This document shows positions 26,413 through 35,999 of a stretch of DNA of 64,000 bases, piece after piece. The position numbers and the translations under genes were made by a program. The stretch is from Calothrix sp. PCC 6303 (GTDB lineage Bacteria > Cyanobacteriota > Cyanobacteriia > Cyanobacteriales > Nostocaceae), in the NCBI RefSeq assembly GCF_000317435.1, contig NC_019751.1:3162001-3226000 (forward strand), read 5' to 3'. Under the pieces are notes generated by a model. It searched no databases. It saw only the letters and a program-made list of their open reading frames with translations, and was not told the origin of the DNA. How positions within the stretch are numbered: the first letter of the stretch is position 1; each line of letters opens with the position of its first letter.

Positions 26413-28188
26413 CTATACTTTATTTAGCCCTTTGAATAATTCCATTAATTTACGTTTGCGTCCGTGAATGTTTTCTAATTCTGCGCGATAGCCAGACCAT
26501 TCGGATTGTTTACCCAATTGTACGTAAGCAGCTTTAACTTTTTTCAACCACCGAACCGCACTATCATAGCGATCGGCTTTTCCCCGATTCATGATTTCTT
26601 CTGCCAGTTGCCGTGCTTTTGCAATTACCCAATCGGGACGGTGGGGTATGGCTACATCCATAACTCGCTCCAATGATTCCGAGGCATAATAACCATCGCT
26701 GCTAACAGTTGCTATAGCCTCATCAATTAGTTCTTCGTGGAGAAAAATATCAACTTTAGCACTTTTTACATACCAGTTTTCCGACTCCCGCAGAATCTCC
26801 AATAAGTCTGGTTTAATTTGTAACCATGCTTCTGCCGCTAAGTGTTCGACTTTTTGATAATCTCGAAACGATGGTTTGGCTTCAAAGGCAACCATACTAG
26901 CATTTAGCGCAGTGGCAGTATCTCCCATCCCTCCAGCAAAATCGCTCGTCCAAGAGGCGAATTCGTAGATACAATTTCCTGGTAAATGCAATCCCGATCG
27001 CGAAATTCCCAGCGCTTCCGACAAATATCCATCGTCCCGCAATACCATAGCCAGAGCAAAGGCTGTTTCGGCGGTATCCATCTGGGTTTTTGCCGCAGAC
27101 ATGGTTTCTTCAATTCTTCCTAAAGCTGCTAGTCTGGTTAAATATTGCTGCGTCATTCCTTCGGCAAACGCTAAGTTCAAATACTCTGGGTAGCGATTTT
27201 GACGTTCCAGGAAATCTAAACGAATCGCTATTAAATCATCAGCAAAATCTGGACGTATATCTTCTTCCCAAAGTTGTACGGAATTATTACCTGCCATGAT
27301 TTGTTGTAATGGTTCGTAATTCCAACCCTGCTTTAATGCTTCTAGACTCATACCGAAATCTGCGGCAATCTCATCTTGCCAGGATTCCAACATAATTTGC
27401 AAATCGCTCGCCTGGGCTTCGGGTATATCTTCGCACAAAATTGCTTCTGTCCAAGCAATATTGAGAGGTTCGGCAATTGAATAACAATCACCACCATATT
27501 CTGCTAATTCGTCCCATTCTTCTGCGTATGTAGATGTGATGGCTTCGAGGATGGCAATGGCGCTAGTTCCATCACTTTGCAGGGCAAATTCCTGGGCTTG
27601 TTCGATAATTGCGGTTAATTCTTCGGTAAATGGGTCATCTTCGCTGCCATATTCTAATTCTCTCAACCCATCGCGCAAAATCCGCCGTACTTGGGAGCGA
27701 ATCGGTGTCACATCGATTTCACTGCGGCGTTTGCTACGAGGAGATTTTTTGTTGCTGGGTGGGGAGTTGAGCAAACTGACAAAGGTATCGATGTCATCGA
27801 TTAATTCTGGGTTTTTTCTCAATAATTCTTGAACTAAACTTTGAGTTTGTAAATGGTCGAGATTATCTAATAGCTGTTCGGGGGTGGGACGTTCTGTGAT
27901 TGCATTGGATGCACGGGTACAGGTTAATAATGTGGCGACAATATGCTTACACCAGCCATCATAATCGTAGGGACAACTGCAACATGCTAAAGTGATTCCC
28001 TCGGCATCAAAGTTTACACTGACTCGATAGGGCTTAATTTCGCTACCTTCTACTGATGCTTGGAGCAAGTTGCCACGTTTTTTCACATCATATACCGCTC
28101 CCCGGCGGTAATAATCTTCACCACGACTGTAGGATGAAGCGTTCGAGTTATGGCGAATGATGGCTTCCGAGATAGGTAGAGTTGACAT
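26413..28188 (-). CDS. SWIM zinc-finger protein
   Basis: I use ATG 28188 (M-S-T-L-P-I-S-E). The 591-residue protein has the SWIM motif (C-x-C then C-x-H) near residues 65-80, as C-S-C-P-Y-D-Y-D-G-W-C-K-H. The rest is helical, with TPR-like helices such as A-E-T-A-F-A-L-A-M-V-L. SWIM domains bind nucleic acid or protein. In bacteria this long family often accompanies SNF2 helicases or MoxR/VWA genes; none is adjacent here. The gene seems intact and marks the right end of the accessory island. Confidence 0.8.
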   Translation of the reverse strand: MSTLPISEAIIRHNSNASSYSRGEDYYRRGAVYDVKKRGNLLQASVEGSEIKPYRVSVNFDAEGITLACCSCPYDYDGWCKHIVATLLTCTRASNAITERPTPEQLLDNLDHLQTQSLVQELLRKNPELIDDIDTFVSLLNSPPSNKKSPRSKRRSEIDVTPIRSQVRRILRDGLRELEYGSEDDPFTEELTAIIEQAQEFALQSDGTSAIAILEAITSTYAEEWDELAEYGGDCYSIAEPLNIAWTEAILCEDIPEAQASDLQIMLESWQDEIAADFGMSLEALKQGWNYEPLQQIMAGNNSVQLWEEDIRPDFADDLIAIRLDFLERQNRYPEYLNLAFAEGMTQQYLTRLAALGRIEETMSAAKTQMDTAETAFALAMVLRDDGYLSEALGISRSGLHLPGNCIYEFASWTSDFAGGMGDTATALNASMVAFEAKPSFRDYQKVEHLAAEAWLQIKPDLLEILRESENWYVKSAKVDIFLHEELIDEAIATVSSDGYYASESLERVMDVAIPHRPDWVIAKARQLAEEIMNRGKADRYDSAVRWLKKVKAAYVQLGKQSEWSGYRAELENIHGRKRKLMELFKGLNKV

Positions 28189-28229
28189 TGCACCCAAGAG
28201 TTTTATTGTTAGCCTACGGCAAATAAGGG

Positions 28230-28451
28230 CTAATTTGGAGTTGCCCTCGATAAATCTTCATACATTGACAAGCAAACAGGGTAAGATTCAGCTTTAATTT
28301 GCCGATAATCCTGCTTTTTGCAAAGTTTAAAATCAGGCTTTCCCCGATTGGCGATCGCAAAGCGCTGTTTCTTGGATGCCAGAATGGCTTTTATCAGTTC
28401 GCTCATTGTCTCAAACTTGTCCCAGGCTTTCCCTTTACAAATAGCATTCAT
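28230..28451 (-). CDS. Small hypothetical protein coupled to the HTH-like gene
   Basis: I place the start at ATG 28451, because it overlaps the stop of the gene at 28448-28792 as ATGA, a sign of coupled translation. The 73-residue product is basic, with M-S-E-L-I-K-A-I-L-A-S-K-K-Q. It may act with the upstream DNA-binding protein. No family is recognised. Confidence 0.55.
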   Translation of the reverse strand: MNAICKGKAWDKFETMSELIKAILASKKQRFAIANRGKPDFKLCKKQDYRQIKAESYPVCLSMYEDLSRATPN

Positions 28452-28792
28452 GGTTCGGTTTGATTCGACAACCTTCTTATCCGGGGCTTTTTCCATCCAG
28501 AAGGAAGACATTCTAAGTAGCGTTCAATCGCATTGATGTGTCCCTGGGGATTACTATCTTTGTTTTGTAACCAATCAAGAACCAGGGCAATATTATAGCG
28601 AATAACCCTGGAATTTATAGCGACCCAGTGAATATCTTTTTGCAGTAACCCTCCTAATCGATATCTTTTTAAGGTTTCCGCAGATAAGCCAGTCATTTTT
28701 GCTGCAATTTGTTTATTCACCAATGGATATTGTGGATATGATGCGGTTTTATTGGGAGAATTTTGCACACTCAAAATCCCTCTAATTTTCAA
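28448..28792 (-). CDS. Excisionase/MerR-like HTH protein
   Basis: The 114-residue basic protein contains V-N-K-Q-I-A-A-K-M-T-G-L-S-A-E-T-L-K-R-Y-R, which looks like a winged helix-turn-helix of the MerR/AlpA/excisionase type (about residues 25-60). It lies divergent from the transfer operon across a 0.7-kb gap, a typical place for a regulator. It could repress the transfer genes or act in excision. These roles are inferred from position. Confidence 0.55.
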   Translation of the reverse strand: MKIRGILSVQNSPNKTASYPQYPLVNKQIAAKMTGLSAETLKRYRLGGLLQKDIHWVAINSRVIRYNIALVLDWLQNKDSNPQGHINAIERYLECLPSGWKKPRIRRLSNQTEP

Positions 28793-29521
28793 ATATTTAC
28801 TAAATATGGACTTGTGCTGTTATCGAATCCGCAGATCACACACACATTGAAATTTAGATTTTGAAGAAAGGAAGATACAAAATATTTATGTGATGAAAAC
28901 TCAGATGTCATGAAACATGAAACTTGACATCAAAATTTGGCGAGTGCAATCAGACTTGGAGCCATGAAGGATTATGAATAAATCATCTTTCTTGAGAATA
29001 CATCTTGGAAACTAATTTGACATTTCCCCTTCGGGTGAGAACTAATAATAAATATACACTTGTGTATTTATTGACTGAATATTCAAATTAAATATTTGAA
29101 GATAATACCGTTTATATATACTCTGAAGAGACTTATAGCGAAAAAATATATCAATTCAAATCTTGAGAATATACGTATTTAATGATGCCAGCGATATCCG
29201 AATACTGAAATTATTTTCAGCTAGAAAATACAAATAAGGTTCTGGGAGTTTTTACAGTGATTGTTGTGTGTATACGCTACAAATAGCTCGATGAGTGGTT
29301 TGATATAAATTCTCCATGTATTGTCTCAGTATCTACGGAAATGTAAATTGTAATATTCAAAACTGAATCAATTCAAATTAATATAGAACATTAATATTTT
29401 GGTGCGATAGAGTACAGTGATTCAGCATTTTTAAGTATTTATTCGTATTCTAAAAGTAATATATCAAACAATTATTTGATGCTATTTTACAAGCTAAAAG
29501 CCTCGAAAAATAATCACACAA
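28793..29521. promoter_or_regulatory. Divergent regulatory gap before the transfer operon
   Basis: No gene is visible in this AT-rich stretch of 729 bases. Two good operator-like palindromes stand close together: 29047-29072 (AATAAATA-T-ACAC around TT) and 29082-29100 (TTCAAAT...ATTTGAA). The gap separates the HTH-like gene from the pilin candidate and probably holds promoters for both. Confidence 0.6.
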
Positions 29522-30148
29522 ATGGTTGATGTAAGTTTAAGCAATAGAACGGTATTAGTAGATATAGAAAATTTTGTTGTGATTTCTATGCTTTTGAAAC
29601 CAACCCCAAATACAGGCTCGCATCAAGGAAATCATGCTCGTTTGTCAGGCTTAATGTTGGCTGCAATTTCTATAACAGTTATAGATGTAGTCATCAATCC
29701 AAGTTTGGTTGGAATTACGACGTTGACTGTTTCCACATTCGGAATGAGTTCAATCTTCTTTCGACGCGAGTTAGAAGGTTTCTTCAAAATCATCACAAAA
29801 TTTTCCCACAGCTACAAAATAACCTCATCTATTTTGATTATTTGGGGTACATTTCTACTATTAGATGTCTTAGCCAGTCCCGTACAAGCACAGTTTTTTC
29901 AAAATGCCGAAACTTGGATGACATCACAATTCACAGGTGCAGATACAGCAATTACTTTGTCGTTTAATGTACTGCGAGGATTATTTATCCTGTACTTGGG
30001 AATTTCTTTAGTACGGGTTGTCCAAGCGGCAAGGCAGGATGAAGATTGGCAAAATTTAGCTAGAACACCAATGATTATTTTGATTGCGGTGACTATGGGT
30101 GATATTCTAGCAAATTTGATTATTGGAGGAGGAGGGGGAGCAGGGTGA
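29522..30148 (+). CDS. Candidate VirB2/TrbC-like pilin precursor
   Basis: The 208-residue protein has several N-terminal hydrophobic segments, then I-I-W-G-T-F-L-L-L-D-V-L-A-S-P-V-Q-A-Q, which looks like a signal-peptidase site (A-Q-A type). After that there are about 85 residues with two membrane segments (F-N-V-L-R-G-L-F-I-L-Y-L-G and P-M-I-I-L-I-A-V-T-M-G). Two-helix mature pilins after a long leader are typical of VirB2/TrbC. Its place just before VirB3- and VirB4-like genes agrees. The long N-terminus is unusual; internal starts, for example at 29590, are possible. Confidence 0.5.
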   Translation: MVDVSLSNRTVLVDIENFVVISMLLKPTPNTGSHQGNHARLSGLMLAAISITVIDVVINPSLVGITTLTVSTFGMSSIFFRRELEGFFKIITKFSHSYKITSSILIIWGTFLLLDVLASPVQAQFFQNAETWMTSQFTGADTAITLSFNVLRGLFILYLGISLVRVVQAARQDEDWQNLARTPMIILIAVTMGDILANLIIGGGGGAG

Positions 30149-30249
30149 GTAGTGAATAGTGAGTAGCGAATAGAGGGAAAGATTTGAGGTTAATTCTACT
30201 CACCACAAGCCGCTATGCCTCTGCACTACTCACTACTCGCCACTCACTA
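30145..30249. repeat. Inverted STRR-like repeats
   Basis: GTGAGTAGTGAATAGTGAGT runs from 30145, and ACTACTCACTACTCGCCACT from 30224 is close to its reverse complement. A large hairpin could form between the pilin-like and VirB3-like genes. The motif resembles the array at 22403-22472. Confidence 0.65.
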
Positions 30250-30257
30250 ATAAAAAT

Positions 30258-30593
30258 ATGGAGGAAAAATTAAAGTACCGTAAAGTTAATGTGACTCTTG
30301 GGAAGCAGGCAAATATCGGACCATTCCCCGCAGATCAATTAATTCCTTGGGCGATAATTTGTGGACTTTCTTACTACTTGATACATGGTTTATTTCGGCT
30401 TAATTGGGTTTGGACTTGTAGTACAGCCGCTTGGGGAATAGCTACATGGTGGATTTTGACAGCCAATGGTAGTTGGCGTATTTTATCCAAATTTGTTGCT
30501 ACCCCTAATTGGACAAGAATTCGTTGTAAATATCAGCCAATTCTAGATACAAGCACCACTAACTCTAAACTAGTGAACAAAATCAGAAAATAG
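30258..30593 (+). CDS. VirB3/PrgI-like T4SS inner-membrane protein
   Basis: The 111-residue protein has two predicted membrane segments (about residues 28-45 and 50-68) and a basic C-terminal tail, and begins Y-R-K-V-N-V-T-L-G-K-Q. This layout fits VirB3/TraL/PrgI proteins that anchor the VirB4 ATPase. It lies directly before the VirB4-like gene, where such proteins usually are. The sequence itself is not diagnostic. Confidence 0.5.
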   Translation: MEEKLKYRKVNVTLGKQANIGPFPADQLIPWAIICGLSYYLIHGLFRLNWVWTCSTAAWGIATWWILTANGSWRILSKFVATPNWTRIRCKYQPILDTSTTNSKLVNKIRK

Positions 30594-30608
30594 TAGGTTG
30601 TAATGTGA

Positions 30609-33326
30609 GTGTCATATCAAAAAGTTGGTAAACGTGTTGTAGAAAGTGGAGAAATCAAAACTTCTCTCACTCCTCTAGAAGATTCATTTGCGCCCTTTTC
30701 CATGCTGCAAATAAATCTCCAAGGACGTTCAGTTGGTGCTTATCTCCTACGCAAAGGAGTTGATAATTTCCTGATTCAATTTGGATTTGAATGTCCAGGT
30801 ATTCATTCCACATTACGCAACGAACAAATTGACCCCGTGTTTGATGCAATTGAATCAGGTTTAAAAGATTTACCCGATGGCGAACATTTAACCATCCATC
30901 TCAGTTCGTTTACCAACGACACATCACGACAGCAACAACTTCACAATTTAAGCGATATTGCCCCTAACAAAGAACTGCAATATCTCTTGATGGGAGAACG
31001 ATGCCGTACTCAACAACTAACAAACCAAGGAGTTCGCAAACCGAAAAACCTACGTCTTTATTGCACCTACACCGTTGAAACCAATAGCACTGGCACAAGT
31101 GATGTTATTGAAAAAGTTCTCTCGAAATTAGAGCGTTCTTGGAAATCATTCACAGGCGAAATCAACGAACTCCAATTCATCGCTATCGAAAGACTATTAC
31201 ACGCATCCTTTACCGACGGATTCCAACTATGGGAACAACTACTATCAAACAAAATGGGGCTAGATATCCACCCCCTAACTGCCGAACAGCTTTGGGAAAA
31301 ACTTTGGCAGCGATTCAATGACACACCACCCCGTTCAATCCCCCAACTTCTCACCCTCGATGAAGATGGACTACGTGAGGAAATTTACTCGGATGTTTCT
31401 CCCGCATCCCTACTCATGGAGTCCGAATCTTCCATCCCTATTGCGGATCGTCGTTGGGTGCATCTCCAGGAAAAATATATTGCTGCTTTGACTTTTGCTG
31501 ACAAACCGGGTGGTTGGGTTGATAAAGAACGACAGATGCGTTATTTGTGGGAGGTTTTGTCGAGAGAGCGGATTTACGACACCGAGATTTACTGTCAGTT
31601 GATGCGGGCTAATGAGACGTTGGTAAAAACCAATATGCAACGCTTGACCAAACAAGCAAACACATCAGCAGCGATCGCACAAGAGAAGAACTCAGTTGAC
31701 GTAAAATCTCTACTTAATATCAAAAAATCTGTTGCTGCTCAAGAAGAACTCTATGAAGGTGCTGTTCCAATTCATGTTGCGACTGTGTTTTTGGTATATC
31801 GCAAAACCCGCGAACAATTAGAGGAAGCCTGCCGTTACCTGCAATCCTGCTTTCTCCGTCCAGCTTGGGTTGTTAGAGAAACCGAATATCCCTGGCGCAT
31901 TTGGTTACAAACTTTACCAGTAGTTTGGGAACGCTTGATGACTGCACCTTTTAATCGAAGGTTGCTGTATTTGAGTGGTGAAGTACCGGGATTAATGCCA
32001 CTGGTGCGAACCAAAGCCGGGGATAGTAGAGGTTTCGAGTTAATTGCAGAAGAAGGAGGAACACCAGTATTTCTTGATTTATATAGCCAACATAAGAATT
32101 TAGGGTTGTTTGCCACAACTCGCGCAGGTAAGAGTGTTCTGGCTTCTGGAATCCTCACTCAAGCCTTAGCACATGGGATGCCAGTGGTAGCAATGGATTA
32201 CCCGAAACCAGATGGAACCAGCACTTTTACCGACTATACCCAATTCATGGGAGTAGATGGTGCGTATTTTGACATCGGTAAGGAATCAAGTAACTTGTTT
32301 GAGTTACCAAACTTGCGGGATTTACCAACAAAGTTGCAGCTTGAAAGGTTTGAAGATTACAAAGATTTTCTTGCAAATGCAATCTTGGCAATGGTTTCGG
32401 GGAATCGTCGAGGTAGTCAGGAATCGAATGTGCTTACAGATAACGTGCGTTCGCTTATTGCTTTGGCTTTGAAAGCATTTTTTGGAGATGAATTAATACG
32501 CGATCGCTATGCGGCTGCATATACTAACGGCTTTGGTTCGGACGAATGGTCTGTAATGCCTACATTGCATGACTTTTTGGGTTTCTGCTCCCACGAACGC
32601 TTGCGGTTAGATTCCCTCACAGGGGATACAAAAGCTGCTTTGGAAACCATACGCTTAAGGTTAAGGTTTTGGCTTTCATCACGGGTAGGACAAGCTTTGG
32701 CACAACCTTCCACATTCCGCAGTGATGCTCGTTTACTCATCTTTGCACTACGCAATTTATCGAACGATGAAGATGCAGCAATTTTGAGTTTAAGTGCTTA
32801 CAGTGCAGCATTACGACGAGCTTTAGCATCTCCGGCAAGCATATTTTTCATCGATGAAAGCCCAATTTTGTTTGAATTTGATGCGATCGCGTCTTTAGTT
32901 GGTAGACTTTGTGCTAATGGTGCAAAAGCAGGGATTAGGGTTATTTTATCTGCCCAAGACCCCGATACGATTGCCAAATCTCCATCGGGAGCAAAGATTT
33001 TTCAAAACTTAACTACTCGGTTAATTGGGCGAATTCAACCCACTGCTATTGATAGCTTTGAGAATATTTTGAAATATCCTCAAGAGATTATTTCTCGCAA
33101 TGCTACAGAAAGTTTTTTTCCTAAAAAGGAGGGTTTTTACTCGCAATGGTTGCTGGATGATAATGGAGTATTTACTTTCTGTCGTTATTATCCGCCGTTT
33201 AATTTACTCGCAGTAGTGGCAAATAATCCCTCAGAACAAGAAAGGAGAACACAAGCATTACTCAAATATTCAGATAAATTTATGGCAATTGCAGAATTTT
33301 CTAAGCAATTAATAGAAAGCGAATGA
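30609..33326 (+). CDS. VirB4/TraC-like conjugation ATPase
   Basis: The 905-residue protein has an N-terminal ~450-residue region and a C-terminal RecA/HerA-type ATPase domain. Walker A is A-T-T-R-A-G-K-S at residues 502-509 and Walker B is I-F-F-I-D-E-S at 745-751. Later motifs such as V-I-L-S-A-Q-D-P fit the family. VirB4 powers pilus assembly and substrate transfer at the inner membrane. The start is GTG 30609, 16 bases after the VirB3-like gene. The length is typical of VirB4/TraC proteins. Confidence 0.85.
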   Translation: MSYQKVGKRVVESGEIKTSLTPLEDSFAPFSMLQINLQGRSVGAYLLRKGVDNFLIQFGFECPGIHSTLRNEQIDPVFDAIESGLKDLPDGEHLTIHLSSFTNDTSRQQQLHNLSDIAPNKELQYLLMGERCRTQQLTNQGVRKPKNLRLYCTYTVETNSTGTSDVIEKVLSKLERSWKSFTGEINELQFIAIERLLHASFTDGFQLWEQLLSNKMGLDIHPLTAEQLWEKLWQRFNDTPPRSIPQLLTLDEDGLREEIYSDVSPASLLMESESSIPIADRRWVHLQEKYIAALTFADKPGGWVDKERQMRYLWEVLSRERIYDTEIYCQLMRANETLVKTNMQRLTKQANTSAAIAQEKNSVDVKSLLNIKKSVAAQEELYEGAVPIHVATVFLVYRKTREQLEEACRYLQSCFLRPAWVVRETEYPWRIWLQTLPVVWERLMTAPFNRRLLYLSGEVPGLMPLVRTKAGDSRGFELIAEEGGTPVFLDLYSQHKNLGLFATTRAGKSVLASGILTQALAHGMPVVAMDYPKPDGTSTFTDYTQFMGVDGAYFDIGKESSNLFELPNLRDLPTKLQLERFEDYKDFLANAILAMVSGNRRGSQESNVLTDNVRSLIALALKAFFGDELIRDRYAAAYTNGFGSDEWSVMPTLHDFLGFCSHERLRLDSLTGDTKAALETIRLRLRFWLSSRVGQALAQPSTFRSDARLLIFALRNLSNDEDAAILSLSAYSAALRRALASPASIFFIDESPILFEFDAIASLVGRLCANGAKAGIRVILSAQDPDTIAKSPSGAKIFQNLTTRLIGRIQPTAIDSFENILKYPQEIISRNATESFFPKKEGFYSQWLLDDNGVFTFCRYYPPFNLLAVVANNPSEQERRTQALLKYSDKFMAIAEFSKQLIESE

Positions 33327-33333
33327 TTGAGAT

Positions 33334-34047
33334 ATGAAAAAGCCAAATAAATTAGGAATTGCTATAGTTGGGATGGGTGTAATTTCGACAGTAAGTATTT
33401 CCAGTGCATCGGCGTTAGAGATATCAAATCCACTTACAAAAGTATTTGACCAGTGGCAAGAACAGTTAAGTTCGATAAATAAATATGTTTCCTCGACTAT
33501 TTCTCAAAAATTAGGAGACTTGTCTGATTCATTACAGGGAGATTTACAATCAGCAGTGAATGAATCAGTTGGTGCATTGGGTTTACCTGATGCAACAGAA
33601 GTAAGGGGGAAAATTGAAGATATTGTAGCTTCAAATGATAGCGCAGTTAATAGTGTTGATAAAGCAACAAATGAAGTTGACCGTCAAATTACTCGTGCTG
33701 ATTCCGATAGCACTTTGAGCAAAGAAGGTCAAAAACGCACTCAAGAACAAGTTGAAAAAACTCAAACTTCTCTCGAACAAGTTGAAAACTCTGGAGAAGC
33801 TGCCCAGGATGAAGTTGTGACGCAAAATGTGATGAAACGTATTGCTCAACAAAACACCCAAATAGCAGGAATGTTGGGAGCGATGCGAACTGATGGTTTA
33901 AAATCGAAACAATCTCAAGATTTAGCTAATCTCAACTTGACTAACATTTCCCGTTCTTTAGATGGACAAAATCAAGCACAACAAAAACAGGTAGTTGGAC
34001 AGGGATTTAATAATTTACGCACAGCGTCACAAGCTAGATTATTTTAA
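33334..34047 (+). CDS. Exported coiled-coil protein, possibly VirB5/TrbJ-like
   Basis: The 237-residue protein has a signal peptide ending near S-S-A-S-A-L-E. A mostly helical, glutamine- and serine-rich mature part follows, with coiled-coil stretches (Q-E-Q-V-E-K-T-Q-T-S-L-E-Q-V-E-N). Such exported helical proteins between VirB4 and VirB6 are usually VirB5/TrbJ, the minor pilus tip component. The gene starts 7 bases after the VirB4-like gene. The assignment rests on position and architecture. Confidence 0.45.
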   Translation: MKKPNKLGIAIVGMGVISTVSISSASALEISNPLTKVFDQWQEQLSSINKYVSSTISQKLGDLSDSLQGDLQSAVNESVGALGLPDATEVRGKIEDIVASNDSAVNSVDKATNEVDRQITRADSDSTLSKEGQKRTQEQVEKTQTSLEQVENSGEAAQDEVVTQNVMKRIAQQNTQIAGMLGAMRTDGLKSKQSQDLANLNLTNISRSLDGQNQAQQKQVVGQGFNNLRTASQARLF

Positions 34048-34063
34048 TTGAAGATGCACCCGT

Positions 34064-35086
34064 ATGTTCTACTATTTTTTGAGATACGGACTAATTTTTT
34101 CTCAAACAAATGCACCAAATCCCGGAGAAGCAGCTTCTACTATTACAGAAGATGGTATTACTGCTAGCGAAGCTGTCGCTAAGTCAATCGATAAGTTGTG
34201 GGATGACGTGTTACAAGGAGGATTATACAGTGCGATCGCAAATCTGGGTATCTTCTTTGCAGTTGGTACTCTCCTGATTTTCATCGTCCAATGGACAAAA
34301 GAAATGATTGACGGGGACAGTTCCAAGGGATTTACAGAACTAATCTGGACAATCGTCGTAATTGCTTTATTAGCAAATAATGGTCAACCATTAGCGACTG
34401 CGACAAAAGGATTGAGAACAGTCATTAATCAAACAAATCAGACCCTTTTGGCTTCCACATCTGCCTCCATTCAACTCCAAGAAGCTTATCAGCAAATAAT
34501 GCTCAAAACTGGAAAAGGAGATGCAATTCAATCACTTGTTAATCAATGTAATGCGATCGCAGACCCCACACAACAAGCTGAATGCTTACAAAACGCTGCT
34601 GCACAAGCAAAGGAGATTGAAGCTGATTTAGACCAAGATAATCGTCCTGAATGGGTGAAAAGCATCAGTGATTTTTTCAACACTAACATTTTTCAGTTAG
34701 CGGTGAGAGGTTGGTTGTTTGCCCTAGCGATCGCATTCCAATGGATAATCGAAGTTTGTATGTTGTTAACCGCGCTATTGGGACCATTAGCTGTCGGAGG
34801 TTCCCTACTTCCAGTTGGTCAAAAAGCGATTTTTGCATGGTTAACAGGTTTCTTTTCGGTGGGAATGATAAAGCTTTGTTTCAATATTATTTCTGGTTTG
34901 GTTGCCACAATGGTGTTGAATGCCGATAATAATGACCCGATGATTTTTGCATTTGCAATCGGTGTTCTAGCTCCAATTTTATCTGTACTTCTAGCCGCAG
35001 GTGGAGGAATGGCAGTTTTTAGAAGCTTTTCCAGTATTGCGAGTTTTGGTCTTTCTAATTTTGTCACGAGAATGGTTAGCAAATGA
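34064..35086 (+). CDS. VirB6/TrbL-like polytopic membrane protein
   Basis: The 340-residue protein has five or six membrane segments, at about residues 50-75, 90-105, 210-235, 238-260, 265-290 and 295-320. A hydrophilic loop of about 100 residues separates the second and third. This arrangement, with a periplasmic N-terminus and a long central loop, is typical of VirB6/TrbL, which forms part of the inner-membrane channel. The position after the VirB5 candidate agrees. Confidence 0.7.
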   Translation: MFYYFLRYGLIFSQTNAPNPGEAASTITEDGITASEAVAKSIDKLWDDVLQGGLYSAIANLGIFFAVGTLLIFIVQWTKEMIDGDSSKGFTELIWTIVVIALLANNGQPLATATKGLRTVINQTNQTLLASTSASIQLQEAYQQIMLKTGKGDAIQSLVNQCNAIADPTQQAECLQNAAAQAKEIEADLDQDNRPEWVKSISDFFNTNIFQLAVRGWLFALAIAFQWIIEVCMLLTALLGPLAVGGSLLPVGQKAIFAWLTGFFSVGMIKLCFNIISGLVATMVLNADNNDPMIFAFAIGVLAPILSVLLAAGGGMAVFRSFSSIASFGLSNFVTRMVSK

Positions 35087-35088
35087 AG

Positions 35089-35198
35089 CTATTAGCGGTT
35101 AGCTAATAAATCAATTTATTTGATAATTAATCAACAGATTCTCAGGATAAAACAACATTATTTTCCCAAGCTAATGGCTAATGGCTAACGGCTAATAG
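35089..35198. repeat. Inverted GCTAATAG-type repeats in the transfer operon
   Basis: CTATTAGCGGTTAGC (35089-35103) and GCTAACGGCTAATAG (35184-35198) form an inverted repeat with one mismatch. The right side contains tandem GCTAATG units of the STRR type. The structure lies in the gap between the VirB6-like and VirB8-like genes. Confidence 0.6.
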
Positions 35199-35210
35199 GC
35201 CATAATAGTT

Positions 35211-35999
35211 ATGAACAATCTAAATTCAGAATCTACTCAACATAAAAGACTTAGATTTTTAAATCGTGCATCTAAAAGATTCTCAACTGGCGATACTCTA
35301 GCATTATTTACAGTTGGAACTTTCGGATTACATCTGATTACCTTCTTTCTCCTGATATTAATCTACGGTTCCTACTCACAATTGAGTAAAAAGCCACCAC
35401 CCTCTTTGGTGCAGTTGGAAACGGGAAAATCAATAAAAGTAGCACCATTGGGAAATAGCGATCGCACTCCACAAGTAGTATCACATTTTGTCTCCGACAC
35501 CATGACTTTAATGATGAATTGGTCGGGAAATTTACCACCTACCAACGTTGAAGAAAGTACAAAGCCGAAACCTGATAAGGGAATCAGTATTGGAGAGCGG
35601 GGACTCAGGGGAAATAAAGTGACATCGGCAGCATGGCAAGCATCCTACGCATTGTCAGAAGATTTTCGTAAAGAGTTTTTAAAAATGCTAGCTGACATGA
35701 CACCACCAGGAGTTTTTAAAAGTAAAACCCAAGTTGTTTTAGTCCCACTTTCAATCCAGTCACCAATAAAAATTGAAGAGGGTAAATGGAAAGTAAAAAT
35801 GATTGCCAATCTAACTATATTTGATCAGGGTAATAATTTAGGAGAAGTAATACCCTTTAATAAAGAGATATTTGTTAGAGCAGTCGAAGCTCCCGAATCT
35901 CCAGCAAATATTAATGGTTTAGCCGCCGTAATTTATCAAGTTCGTGCTAGTGGATTGGAAATTTATGCAATTCGAGATTTACCACAGGAGAATTTATAA
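35211..35999 (+). CDS. VirB8-like bitopic T4SS protein (candidate)
   Basis: The 262-residue protein has a short cytoplasmic N-terminus, one membrane segment (about residues 30-55: L-H-L-I-T-F-F-L-L-I-L-I-Y) and a periplasmic domain of ~200 residues. VirB8 and TraE proteins share this layout, and genes for VirB8, VirB9 and VirB10 often follow VirB6. The stop overlaps the next start by one base (TAATG). The family assignment is inferred. Confidence 0.5.
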   Translation: MNNLNSESTQHKRLRFLNRASKRFSTGDTLALFTVGTFGLHLITFFLLILIYGSYSQLSKKPPPSLVQLETGKSIKVAPLGNSDRTPQVVSHFVSDTMTLMMNWSGNLPPTNVEESTKPKPDKGISIGERGLRGNKVTSAAWQASYALSEDFRKEFLKMLADMTPPGVFKSKTQVVLVPLSIQSPIKIEEGKWKVKMIANLTIFDQGNNLGEVIPFNKEIFVRAVEAPESPANINGLAAVIYQVRASGLEIYAIRDLPQENL

